Below, piece after piece: positions 26,890 through 35,456 of a stretch of 64,000 bases of DNA. The stretch's first letter is position 1; every line of letters starts with the position of its first letter. Made by a program: the position numbers and the translations under genes. The notes under the pieces were generated by a model that saw nothing but the letters and a program-made list of their open reading frames with translations, ran no database searches and was not told the DNA's origin. The DNA is from Caulifigura coniformis (GTDB lineage: Bacteria > Planctomycetota > Planctomycetia > Planctomycetales > Planctomycetaceae), in the NCBI RefSeq assembly GCF_007745175.1, contig NZ_CP036271.1, positions 6,535,439-6,599,438 of the forward strand, read 5' to 3'.

Positions 26890-28809
26890 ATGTCCTGGAC
26901 TAGACAGTTTTTGCAATGGACGCTCGAGGCCGAGTGTCCGTTTCGATCCGGCCAGGGTTGCACCGTGCCCTGGGAAGCGAACCGTCAGCTTGAGACGCTC
27001 ACGCGCATTGGCCATGCGATCTACGACGGCGACGTCTGCGAAGGTATCAAAGTGCGAAGCACTTTCGCCAAGGACTCCCGGGGAAAGACGTTCAAGATTG
27101 CCAGGAGTGGCGCGCGCATTGCGGATCTCTTGCGGCAATACGGCGCCTCTCTCGATGAAGCAAGGAAGATCTGCGGCGGCTGTCCTGCGAATGCATCAGA
27201 TCCCAGCGTCTCGAACCTGGCCGGTTGTCAGGGGAAGCTCAACGGGTTCGATTTCGACAATGAGAACCTCGAGAAAGTTCTGCAGAAGACACTGAAGCAG
27301 ACCGGGATGAAGAAACGATTCTCTCAGCTATTTCATCTCACGACTCCACTGTGGTACGGGCTGTGGATCGACTCGCCGCTGAAGCCCGAGCAGTCGAGGC
27401 TCCTGGCCGAGCTCTTCCGTGCCGCGAAGTTAGATGTGCCGGTGGAGGGATTAGAAATCACGCACTGGGATTTCGAGATGCCCCACTTCCTGAACGCCCT
27501 TGATATTGCTGCAACAGGATCAATGCGGCTGCATGTGTACGTGCCATCGGTCTGGAGTTGTGACGAATACGAAGCTTGGGAGTGGGAGCACTGTCCGCGA
27601 TGCAAGAAAACCTTGCTGAGCGACATTAACGAGCGATCGCCGACACAACGCTGCAAGGTGTGCCGCTTCCGCTTCGATCTGCCCGACCGAATGGAGCAAT
27701 TGCTCAATAGCACGCACTACTTCGATATCGACGATGGCGATGGTGCCGCGGAGAGCAACGAAGGAAACGATGTCGTCAGTAGTGAGTCACAGTTCCACTC
27801 GATTCAGGAGCTTTTCGGCCCTGACAGAGAGCAGTCGTTCCAGCTCCGATATCTGATCCAGCAGGGATGCGCTCCGGAAGAATGCGATGTTGTTCTCGGA
27901 AATGAGGGCGATAGTCCACTCCTCCGCCGCATCCGTTCGGTGCGTCGCGGCCGCGCCGTCACGCTTGCCGACGCTCGCAGGAAGAAGGCGCCCACCGTCG
28001 CAGTGAAGTTCGCCGAAAAGCGGCTGCGAATCGCGATCAATAGCGAAGTCGAGATCGACTTCCTTCTGATTCCCGCCGGAACATTTCAGATGGGATGGGC
28101 TGGCGACGGAACGTCCACTCCAGGCGGGCATGCTCCAGGGGCAATCACGATCTCAATTGCTCGACCATTCTACCTGGGGAAGGTTCCTGTCACGCTTGAA
28201 CAATGGCAGGCCCTCATGGACTCAAATCCGAACGAGTTCGACGGGGACGGAAGTCTGCCGGTCGATCGAGCCAGCTGGCTAGACGCCCAGGAATTCTGTG
28301 AACGGCTGACTGCTCGTTCCGGACTGCCATGTCGACTCCCGACCGAGGCGGAATGGGAGTATGCCTGTCGCGCCGGGACGACGACCCGATTTTCAACCGG
28401 CGACGAACTCCTTTCGAGCCAGGGGAACTTCAAACCGCGAGAGGAATTCGAGCAGGCAGACGCGCCCAAGCGTCAGACAACTGCCGTCGTGACCTATCCT
28501 CCCAATCAGTGGGGACTCTTCGACATGCATGGCAACATCTTCGAATGGTGCGAAGACTGCTTGCACGAAGGGTCGGAAGGCATGCCGGTTGACGGTAGCC
28601 CCTACTTGCTGAATGCCGATTCACAGCCTCGGCAGATCATGCGAGGCGGATCGTTCAATAAGCCTGCCGCGTATGCCGCCAGCTATTGGCGGGAGAGCGC
28701 CTCTGCCGATACGGGGCCCCGCGAGCCTTGCGATTCGGCACTCCTCAAGTTCGTTCTCGATATGTACTGGACCGCGCACGGCTTTCGGGTTGTTTGTGAA
28801 GTCATCTGA
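26890..28809 (+). CDS. SUMF1-fold protein with cysteine-rich N-terminal region
   Basis: A 639-aa protein. The last third (about 393-637) has the formylglycine-generating enzyme fold: IPAGTFQMGW, PVTLEQWQALM, RLPTEAEWEYACRAGT, GLFDMHGNIFEWCED and MRGGSF. The catalytic cysteines expected near the ASYWRES segment are missing, so it is probably a non-enzymatic binding or regulatory member. The first 390 residues are not recognised: they contain Cys16, Cys24, a CGGC cluster near residue 98 and a zinc ribbon (Cys235/Cys238 and Cys255/Cys258). No signal peptide, so cytoplasmic. It is not next to the sulfatase gene, which lies 6.6 kb away. Confidence 0.8.
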   Translation: MSWTRQFLQWTLEAECPFRSGQGCTVPWEANRQLETLTRIGHAIYDGDVCEGIKVRSTFAKDSRGKTFKIARSGARIADLLRQYGASLDEARKICGGCPANASDPSVSNLAGCQGKLNGFDFDNENLEKVLQKTLKQTGMKKRFSQLFHLTTPLWYGLWIDSPLKPEQSRLLAELFRAAKLDVPVEGLEITHWDFEMPHFLNALDIAATGSMRLHVYVPSVWSCDEYEAWEWEHCPRCKKTLLSDINERSPTQRCKVCRFRFDLPDRMEQLLNSTHYFDIDDGDGAAESNEGNDVVSSESQFHSIQELFGPDREQSFQLRYLIQQGCAPEECDVVLGNEGDSPLLRRIRSVRRGRAVTLADARRKKAPTVAVKFAEKRLRIAINSEVEIDFLLIPAGTFQMGWAGDGTSTPGGHAPGAITISIARPFYLGKVPVTLEQWQALMDSNPNEFDGDGSLPVDRASWLDAQEFCERLTARSGLPCRLPTEAEWEYACRAGTTTRFSTGDELLSSQGNFKPREEFEQADAPKRQTTAVVTYPPNQWGLFDMHGNIFEWCEDCLHEGSEGMPVDGSPYLLNADSQPRQIMRGGSFNKPAAYAASYWRESASADTGPREPCDSALLKFVLDMYWTAHGFRVVCEVI

Positions 28810-28845
28810 CGCTGTTGCCGAGTACGCCCCCGAATGAAGCCAAAG

Positions 28846-29484
28846 CTACATCTTCTTCCCCAGTCGGCCGAAGTACATTCGCTTCCGGTCGACCTTCCCC
28901 TCTTTGCCCGCCGCGTCGCTGAAATACTCCGTCCGGTCGCCGACGCCATTGGTCGATTTCTGTGAGCTGCGGTAGGTGAAACCCACCCGCTGGCCGTTCT
29001 CTTCGACCCACTGGAGGAACACGACGCTGTGCCCGCCCTTCTCCCGGTAGAACTGCAGAAAGTCCCCTGCCTTCGCTTCATCGGCTGACACCGCGTATCC
29101 CAGTCCTGAACCTTCCAGCCCCAGCACGCACTGGCGTTCCTGTGCATCTTTGGGAACGCCATAGAACCGTTTCTGCAGCAGCTTCACATCGGCCGGTGAG
29201 AGGTCATCCAGCATCTTCAGCTCATCGGCCGCCTGGATCACGACGGCGAACGTGATGCCGCAGCAGTACGTGCCCCCCTCGCCCTTGCGGAGGATCAGCG
29301 TGTCCTTGAAGCGGATCTCTTCGGGGACGCCGGTGCTGCCGGCGACCCAGTTGTAGCCGCCGCCGTCGGGGATGGCCCGGACTTTCGCGAGCACAACCTC
29401 GTTGGGGGTGGGGTGTTCCGCCTGGCAGACGGCACCGCTCGCGGCGTGGAAAAAGGCGACGGCCAGGAGCAGCAGGGATTTCAT
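28846..29484 (-). CDS. Secreted NlpC/P60- or CHAP-like protein
   Basis: A 212-aa protein with a signal peptide (about 1-22). It contains GTYCCGITFAVVIQ near residue 72 and GHSVVFLQW near 150, a Cys...His order seen in papain-like peptidoglycan amidases, and the sequence DFLQFYREKGGHSVVF that resembles the CHAP/NlpC pattern for solvent-exposed His. The match is by eye only; the family cannot be fixed. It lies convergent with the SUMF1-fold gene, 36 bp apart. Possible role in cell-wall or glycopeptide cleavage. Confidence 0.65.
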   Translation of the reverse strand: MKSLLLLAVAFFHAASGAVCQAEHPTPNEVVLAKVRAIPDGGGYNWVAGSTGVPEEIRFKDTLILRKGEGGTYCCGITFAVVIQAADELKMLDDLSPADVKLLQKRFYGVPKDAQERQCVLGLEGSGLGYAVSADEAKAGDFLQFYREKGGHSVVFLQWVEENGQRVGFTYRSSQKSTNGVGDRTEYFSDAAGKEGKVDRKRMYFGRLGKKM

Positions 29485-29699
29485 CGGGTCGGCTTCCTCA
29501 TCAGCGATGCCAGAGAACGGTCATTGTGCCATCGTTCCCCAGGCAGGGGAAACGCCCGCCGCCGGTCCTTCGGGCCGCAGGTGGTTGCCGTACAGAATTC
29601 GGGCGGTTACTTTCGCAATCCGTCGCCGCTTCGCAGCTCGACCGTCACGGGACGGTTTTGCGCTCCGCGACAAACGATCGACACCCCGGAGTGTGATTC

Positions 29700-30962
29700 A
29701 TGAGTGACGCCGCCGCAAAGACTGATCCCGCGGTGCGGTTCAAGCTGTTCCTGATGATGGTCATCGAGATCTTCATCTGGGGCGCCTGGCAGCCCAAGAT
29801 CTTCGCCTACATGGCGATGCTCAAGTTTGACGCCTGGCAGATGGCGCTCGTCGGCAGCTCCTTCGGCATCGCCTCGCTGCTCGGCATCTTCTTCAGCAAC
29901 CAGTTCGCCGATCGAAACTTCGCGGCCGAACGTTTTCTCGCCTTCAGCCATGTCGTTGGCGGCCTGGCGCTGATCGGCGCCTCGCAGGTCGACTCGTTCT
30001 GGCCCTTCTTCGGCCTGTTCCTCGTCTACGCCCTGCTATACGTCCCCACGATTTCGGTGACGAACGCCCTCGCGTTCGCCAACCTGAAAGATCCGGCCAA
30101 TGAATTCGGATTCGTCCGCATGGGCGGAACGATTGGCTGGATCGTGGCGTCGTGGCCGTTTGTCTTCCTTCTCAAGGACTCGCCCGGCTTCGACCTCAAG
30201 GCGGCGACCAGCTGGATCTTCATCGTCGCGGGCATCGCCTCGTTCGCGATGGCCGGTTTCAGCCTGACGCTTCCGCATACCCCACCGAACAAGAACGCTC
30301 ACGGGCTGGACAAGCTGGCCTGGGTGCGGGCGGCCAAGCTGCTCGCGGTTCCGTACGTGCTCGTCCTGTTCATCGTCACCCTCATCGACTCGACGATCCA
30401 CAACGGCTACTTCGTCGTGTCGGATCAGTTCCTCGTTGATCGCGTGAAGATCAGTCCCAACATGAGCATGCTTGTCATGAGCCTGGGCCAGGTGGCCGAG
30501 ATCCTCACGATGCTCGTCCTTGGAGCAGTCCTGACCCGCCTGGGCTGGAAATGGACGATGGTCGTTGGAATTCTCGGCCACGCCCTGCGGTATGCCGTCT
30601 TCGCCTACCTGCCCGATCACCAGTGGCTGATCATCGCGATCCAGGTTCTGCACGGCGTCTGCTACGCGTTCTTCTTTGCGACGGTCTACATTTTTGTTGA
30701 CGCCGTCTTCCCGAAGGACGTGCGAACGAGCGCCCAGGGGCTGTTTAACCTGCTGATCCTCGGGGTCGGCGCCGTGATCGCCAGCTTCCTCTTCCCGTAC
30801 CTGAGGGACGAGGTGTTCACGAAAGACGGAGTCATCGACTACAAGTCGCTGTTCCTGGTTCCGACGGGCCTCGCCATCCTTGGCATCGTCCTGCTGGCGG
30901 TGTTGTTCAATCCGCCGAAGGAAGAAGCCCGTATCGAGGGAACTTCCGCACCGGCCCACTAA
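29700..30962 (+). CDS. MFS transporter, nucleoside:H+ symporter-like
   Basis: A 420-aa protein with about twelve hydrophobic segments. The N-terminal FLMMVIEIFIWGAWQPKIF and the later SVTNALAFANLKDPANEFG, FVRMGGTIGWI resemble the NupG/XapB-like nucleoside symporter group common in planctomycetes. The substrate is not determined; sugars or nucleosides are likely. The next gene encodes a related transporter 26 bases further on, so they probably form an operon. ATG start at 29700. Confidence 0.88.
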   Translation: MSDAAAKTDPAVRFKLFLMMVIEIFIWGAWQPKIFAYMAMLKFDAWQMALVGSSFGIASLLGIFFSNQFADRNFAAERFLAFSHVVGGLALIGASQVDSFWPFFGLFLVYALLYVPTISVTNALAFANLKDPANEFGFVRMGGTIGWIVASWPFVFLLKDSPGFDLKAATSWIFIVAGIASFAMAGFSLTLPHTPPNKNAHGLDKLAWVRAAKLLAVPYVLVLFIVTLIDSTIHNGYFVVSDQFLVDRVKISPNMSMLVMSLGQVAEILTMLVLGAVLTRLGWKWTMVVGILGHALRYAVFAYLPDHQWLIIAIQVLHGVCYAFFFATVYIFVDAVFPKDVRTSAQGLFNLLILGVGAVIASFLFPYLRDEVFTKDGVIDYKSLFLVPTGLAILGIVLLAVLFNPPKEEARIEGTSAPAH

Positions 30963-30988
30963 CCCGGCCCGCTGGGTCGGCAGTGACG

Positions 30989-32326
30989 ATGACCCCCGGC
31001 ATTTCCCGCAGACTCAGGTTTCGCCTCAGCGTGCTGTGGCTTCTGGAGTGGGGAATTACCGGGGCGCTGCTGACCTACCTGCCGCTCTACTTCACCCAGA
31101 ACGGACTCACGCTTGATGAGACCGGGCCGGTGCTCGCCATTGGCGCGCTCGGCCTGTGGGTCTCCCCCCTCGTCGTGGGACAGCTCTGCGACCGCTGGAT
31201 CGCGGCCCAGCGCTACCTCGCGATTGCTCACTTCCTTGGCGGAATTGCGCTCCTCGCCATCCCGGTCGCCACCGATGTGTATCGGGAAACCGGGGCAGGC
31301 TACGGATTCATCCTCGCGATGTTCGGCCTGTTCGCGATGGTCTACCTCCCGACCATACCCCTCGCCAGCGCCCTCACCTTCCGCCACCTCAGCGACCCCA
31401 AATCCCAGTTCGGGGGGATCCGCGTCTGGGGCACCGTCGGCTGGGTCCTGGCGGGCATCGGCCTCTCACTCTGGCTCGAACAACGCGACCTCGCCGGCTG
31501 GCTCCGGACCGCGTTTCCGTCCACGGCCCCCACCGTGCTCGGCCTCTCGAAACGGTTCTGGTTTCTTCCTGAGCCTTCCAGCAGCGACTGCTTCGCCATC
31601 GCAGCCATCCTCTCGTTTGGTCTGTCGAGCTTTTGCGCCTTTCTGCCGAATACCCCGCCTCTCCACACGCCCCGCGACGGCATCGGCCTCGTCGACTGGG
31701 TGGTCGCGATCTGGCGTGAGAAAGGCTTCGTGAGGCTTGTCGTCGTCTCCAGCCTGCTTTCGCTCGTCGTTCCGCTCTATTCCCTCGTCGTCCCCAAGCT
31801 GCTCGAGCAACGCTTCGTGCGGGGCGATTCCGTCCCGGCCCTCATGACCATCGGTCAGCTCTCCGAGTTCCCGGCCCTGCTCCTGATGCCGTTCTGTCTC
31901 CGGCGGCTCGGCCTGAAGGCGACCTTCGCCCTCGGCGTCATCGCCTGGATGGTGCGCTACGCCATCTTCGCGGCCGATTCGCCGATGTGGCTCATTCTGG
32001 CCGGCATCGCGCTACATGGCGTCTGTCACGTCTACCTGATTGTCGTCGTGCAGTTGTACGTCGACGCCTCCTGCCCGCGCGATCTCCGGGCCACCGCCCA
32101 GAACGTCTTCGCCTTCGTCGCTGGTGGAATCGCCATGCCGCTCGGCCTGCTCATCACGCAGCCGCTCGTGAAATGGGGGACCGATGCCGCCAGCGGGCGG
32201 ATGAACTTCGGCCCTGTGTTCGCCGCCCCGACAGCGTTTCTCGCTTGCGTGCTGCTCGGTTTCTGGAAATGGTTCCGCATCGACGACGAACCGGAAACAT
32301 CCCTCAGTGTCAGTTCGACTTCTTAG
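30989..32326 (+). CDS. MFS transporter, related to the upstream gene
   Basis: A 445-aa membrane protein with about twelve hydrophobic segments. It shares with the upstream protein the pattern PTIPLASALTFRHLSDPKSQFG and IRVWGTVGWVLA, so the two are paralogues. I chose the ATG at 30989; a GTG two codons earlier (30983) is an alternative. No substrate can be assigned. The gene is followed after 22 bp by the ABC transporter genes. Confidence 0.85.
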   Translation: MTPGISRRLRFRLSVLWLLEWGITGALLTYLPLYFTQNGLTLDETGPVLAIGALGLWVSPLVVGQLCDRWIAAQRYLAIAHFLGGIALLAIPVATDVYRETGAGYGFILAMFGLFAMVYLPTIPLASALTFRHLSDPKSQFGGIRVWGTVGWVLAGIGLSLWLEQRDLAGWLRTAFPSTAPTVLGLSKRFWFLPEPSSSDCFAIAAILSFGLSSFCAFLPNTPPLHTPRDGIGLVDWVVAIWREKGFVRLVVVSSLLSLVVPLYSLVVPKLLEQRFVRGDSVPALMTIGQLSEFPALLLMPFCLRRLGLKATFALGVIAWMVRYAIFAADSPMWLILAGIALHGVCHVYLIVVVQLYVDASCPRDLRATAQNVFAFVAGGIAMPLGLLITQPLVKWGTDAASGRMNFGPVFAAPTAFLACVLLGFWKWFRIDDEPETSLSVSSTS

Positions 32327-32348
32327 CGGTCCCGTGGACATTGCACAG

Positions 32349-33845
32349 ATGATCTCTTCGTTCTCCGTGCGTCTCTGCGTCCTCCGTGCCTCCGTGGTCC
32401 TCCTCCTCGCCCTGGTTGCGATCGGGGCTGCCACCGCCGCCGAACCCCTCAAATGGGGGGCCGACGCCGAAGGCGGCGCCCCCTACATCTTCCTCGATCC
32501 CGAGGACGTCTCGAAAACCAAGGGGTTCGAAGTCGATCTAGCCGCCGCCCTGTCGAAGGCCATTGATCGCCCCATCGAGTTCCAGCAGTATCCCTACGAT
32601 GGCCTGATCTCCGGCCTCAACCGGGGCGACATCGACCTGGCCATGAACGGCCTCGAGATCACCCCTGATCGCCTCGAGCACGTCCGCTTCAGTCGCCCGT
32701 ACTACGTTTACACGTTGCAGCTCACTGCCCGGGCCGATGAAACCCGGTTTCAGACCGTCGACGACTGGCTCAAGCTCAAGCTGCCCGTCGGCACTCTCAG
32801 CGAAACAGCCGCCTCCCGCTACTGCGAAAAGAACGGGCTGCCTCTTTCCACCTACGATGGCCAGGTCGAACCGTATCAGGATCTCGCGCTCGGCCGTCTC
32901 GATGCCGTCCTCGCCGATCTTCCTGCCGCTGTCGCTTATGCCCGCAGCAATCCCGCGCTGAAGTTCATCGGCGATCCGATCGAGCCGGGCTACTACGCGA
33001 TCGCCCTCCGCCCGAAAGACGAAGAACTGGCGAAGACGATCGACGCAGGGCTCGACAGCCTGATCGCCTCGGGGGAGCTCCGCCGCATCTACGAAAAGTG
33101 GGGCATCTGGAACGCGGACCAGGAGGGCCTCCAGGCCGCCAGGAGCGCCGACGATTTCCTCAAACAGTCGGCCGCCGGATTCTCGATGGCCAACGTCTTC
33201 AGCAGCCTCGGCAAAGCCGCCATCGTCACGATCCAGATCTCCGTCTGCAGCATGTGCCTCGCCATGCTCCTGGGACTGACGATCGCTATCTGCCGGCTCT
33301 ATGGCCCCATGCCGATCCGCGTCTTCGCCGTCGTGTGGGTCGAATTCTTCCGGGGCATCCCCGTGCTGCTGCTCCTCTACGTCCTGTACTTCGGCCTCCC
33401 GACCATCCTCCAGGCGCTCGGCCTCGGCATGACGTTCGCGCCGTCCAACATCGTCGTCGCCATCATCGCTTTCGGCCTCAACTACTCGGCCTACGAAGCC
33501 GAGATCTACCGCGCCGGAATCACGGCGGTGCCGCAGGGCCAGTGGGAAGCGGCCGCCTCGCTGGGAATGTCGAAGAAGCTCACGTTCAAACGGATCATCC
33601 TCCCGCAGGCGACGCGCATCATCCTTCCTCCGGTGACCAACGACTTCGTCGCCCTCTTCAAGGATACGAGCGTCGCCAGCGCCATCGCCGTCGTCGAGCT
33701 CACCAAGCAGTACCAGATGCTCGCCAAGTCGAGCCTCCGTTACATGGAGATCGGGCTCGCCACCGCCATCCTGTATCTCGTCATGTCCATTCCGCTCGGG
33801 TACCTCGCCCGTCGTCTCGAAGCCCGCTGGGGAAAATCGCTGTGA
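32349..33845 (+). CDS. Polar amino-acid ABC transporter: binding protein fused to permease
   Basis: A 498-aa fusion. A signal peptide (about 1-31) is followed by a periplasmic solute-binding domain of family 3 (about 34-260, with KGFEVDLAAALSKAI and GDIDLAMNGLEITPDR), then a membrane permease domain (about 285-490) with the EAA-type loop YEAEIYRAGITAVPQGQWEA. The arrangement resembles glutamine/arginine systems in which one polypeptide carries both parts. The signal-peptide region is encoded by sequence resembling an intergenic repeat (see findings). The next gene, overlapping by four bases, encodes the ATPase, completing the transporter. Specificity for a polar amino acid is a family inference. 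Confidence 0.92.
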   Translation: MISSFSVRLCVLRASVVLLLALVAIGAATAAEPLKWGADAEGGAPYIFLDPEDVSKTKGFEVDLAAALSKAIDRPIEFQQYPYDGLISGLNRGDIDLAMNGLEITPDRLEHVRFSRPYYVYTLQLTARADETRFQTVDDWLKLKLPVGTLSETAASRYCEKNGLPLSTYDGQVEPYQDLALGRLDAVLADLPAAVAYARSNPALKFIGDPIEPGYYAIALRPKDEELAKTIDAGLDSLIASGELRRIYEKWGIWNADQEGLQAARSADDFLKQSAAGFSMANVFSSLGKAAIVTIQISVCSMCLAMLLGLTIAICRLYGPMPIRVFAVVWVEFFRGIPVLLLLYVLYFGLPTILQALGLGMTFAPSNIVVAIIAFGLNYSAYEAEIYRAGITAVPQGQWEAAASLGMSKKLTFKRIILPQATRIILPPVTNDFVALFKDTSVASAIAVVELTKQYQMLAKSSLRYMEIGLATAILYLVMSIPLGYLARRLEARWGKSL

Positions 33846-34594
33846 CGAACTCCGCCCCCAACAACGTCACCCTCGCCGGCGTCACCAAGACCTACGGTCC
33901 CCGAACCGTCCTGAACGACATCTCGGCCACCATCGAGGCCGGGGAGACTGTCGCCCTGATCGGTCCCAGCGGCGGCGGCAAGTCGACAATGCTCCGCTGC
34001 ATCAACGGGCTCGCCACCTTCGACAAAGGGCACATCGAAGTCGGAGAGCACCGCCTCGCCCCCAGCTCGCTCCCCGATGAAATCCACGAAGTCCGCAAAC
34101 TTTTCGGAATGATCTTCCAGGACTTCCAGCTGTTTCCTCACTTCACCGCCCTTGAGAATGTGATCGAAGCTCCCATGCAGGTCCGCGGCATGACCGCCAC
34201 CGCGGCAAAGGAACGCGCGATGGCGCTGCTGAAGCGGGTCGGCCTCGAAGAGCGGGCCAACTACTTCCCGAAAGAACTCTCCGGTGGCCAGAAGCAGCGC
34301 GTCGCCATCGCCCGCGCCCTCGCCATGGAGCCACGCGGACTGCTTTGCGACGAAATCACTTCCGCCCTCGACCCCGAACTCAAGTCTGAAGTCCTCGATG
34401 TCCTCCTCGACCTCAAGGCCGAAGGACTCACCCTCATCATGGTCACCCACGAAATCCACTTCGCGCGCCGCGCGGCCGACCGCGTCCTCCTCCTCGCCGA
34501 CGGACGCATCGCGGAATCGGGCCGGCCTGAAAAAGTCCTCGACGCCCCCGAAACCGAACGCGCGAAACGATTCCTCAAAACCGTGATGGCCTGA
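33842..34594 (+). CDS. Amino-acid ABC transporter ATPase
   Basis: A 250-aa ATP-binding protein starting at a GTG that overlaps the stop of the permease gene (GTGA). Walker A GPSGGGKST (residues 41-49), Q loop FQDFQLFPH, signature LSGGQKQRVAIARAL, and Walker B followed by DEITSALDPE. In most relatives the last motif is DEPTSALDPE; the Ile in place of Pro is unusual but the catalytic Glu remains. It should energise the binding-protein/permease fusion at the inner membrane. Confidence 0.95.
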   Translation: MTNSAPNNVTLAGVTKTYGPRTVLNDISATIEAGETVALIGPSGGGKSTMLRCINGLATFDKGHIEVGEHRLAPSSLPDEIHEVRKLFGMIFQDFQLFPHFTALENVIEAPMQVRGMTATAAKERAMALLKRVGLEERANYFPKELSGGQKQRVAIARALAMEPRGLLCDEITSALDPELKSEVLDVLLDLKAEGLTLIMVTHEIHFARRAADRVLLLADGRIAESGRPEKVLDAPETERAKRFLKTVMA

Positions 34595-34643
34595 TCCGTC
34601 ACGTGTTCAGCCATCACCGACCGAGCATCGCCCGCAGCGGGTC

Positions 34644-35354
34644 TCACCTGGACTTGTCGTCCTTCCGCGCCTGCTTCCGTTTCCCCTGCGACGAAACGTG
34701 CCCCGCGATCCGCGTTTTGACGCCGCTTTCCAGCAGCCGGGCTTTTTTGGCGTTCGCCACGGCACGGGCCCGCGATGGCTGACGCAGATGGCCTCTGTTC
34801 GAGAGCACGCCCGTGATCGCCGTTCCTGTCGCGCCTCGTCCGGCTTTCTTTTTGCCAGGGGCCGCCGCCGATGCCGCCCCCGCAGTCGGCCCGCCGACGG
34901 TCACTCCATCCACGACCAGCGCATTCGGACCCGTTTCCTGCTTGACCGGCTTCGGGCGTCGGCGACGGGTCGTCCCGGTCATTCCCTGTCGCGCCGCGGC
35001 TCGCTCCTTCCGCTGGCCCGCCGCTTTGCCGGGTTTCGGAACTCTCCTGGCAGTCGTTGCACCGGAGTCTCCTTTCGCCGCCTGCTGTTCAAAACTCGTG
35101 AGCGCTTCACGGAAGATGTCGCACTTCACTGCGGTTCGCTCGGACGCCTCGCCAAAACCCGTCTGGCGCGACTGGCCCCGGGCCTGTGAACGCTTCCGAT
35201 CCTCCCATTTGTCCAACGCCTTCCGCGCCCGAACCGCCAGGCGACGCGCCTCTGAAGAGCTGAGGCGGCCCACTTCCGGACGGCGACTCAGCTTTACCAG
35301 CACCACCTCAGCAGCGGTACACACCTGCTTCACGGTCCCCATGGCAATGGTCAT
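34644..35354 (-). CDS. Very basic hypothetical protein
   Basis: A 236-aa protein rich in Lys, Arg, Ala and Gly. The N-terminal 110 residues look helical (KQVCTAAEVVLVKLSRRPEV, then EARRLAVRARKALDKW). The rest is low-complexity, with a C-terminus full of KKAR, RKQARK and similar runs. It may bind nucleic acid, in the manner of bacterial histone-like tails, but this is only a composition argument. The ATG at 35354 has GGAGGAG upstream; the frame opens to 35396. It lies between the convergent ABC operon and the sulfatase gene. Confidence 0.6.
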   Translation of the reverse strand: MTIAMGTVKQVCTAAEVVLVKLSRRPEVGRLSSSEARRLAVRARKALDKWEDRKRSQARGQSRQTGFGEASERTAVKCDIFREALTSFEQQAAKGDSGATTARRVPKPGKAAGQRKERAAARQGMTGTTRRRRPKPVKQETGPNALVVDGVTVGGPTAGAASAAAPGKKKAGRGATGTAITGVLSNRGHLRQPSRARAVANAKKARLLESGVKTRIAGHVSSQGKRKQARKDDKSR

Positions 35355-35456
35355 GCTCGACAACTCCTCCAGAACGACGCGGGTTTCTGTCTGCACCTTA
35401 TCAGGACGTTGCAGCCCGTGGTCCGCGTAAAGACGAATTCACACGGCGGCCGCTCC

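Noticed and set aside
26890-28809. Target protein of a diversity-generating retroelement
   Set aside because: The fold would fit, but there is no reverse transcriptase gene and no template/variable repeat pair in the window.
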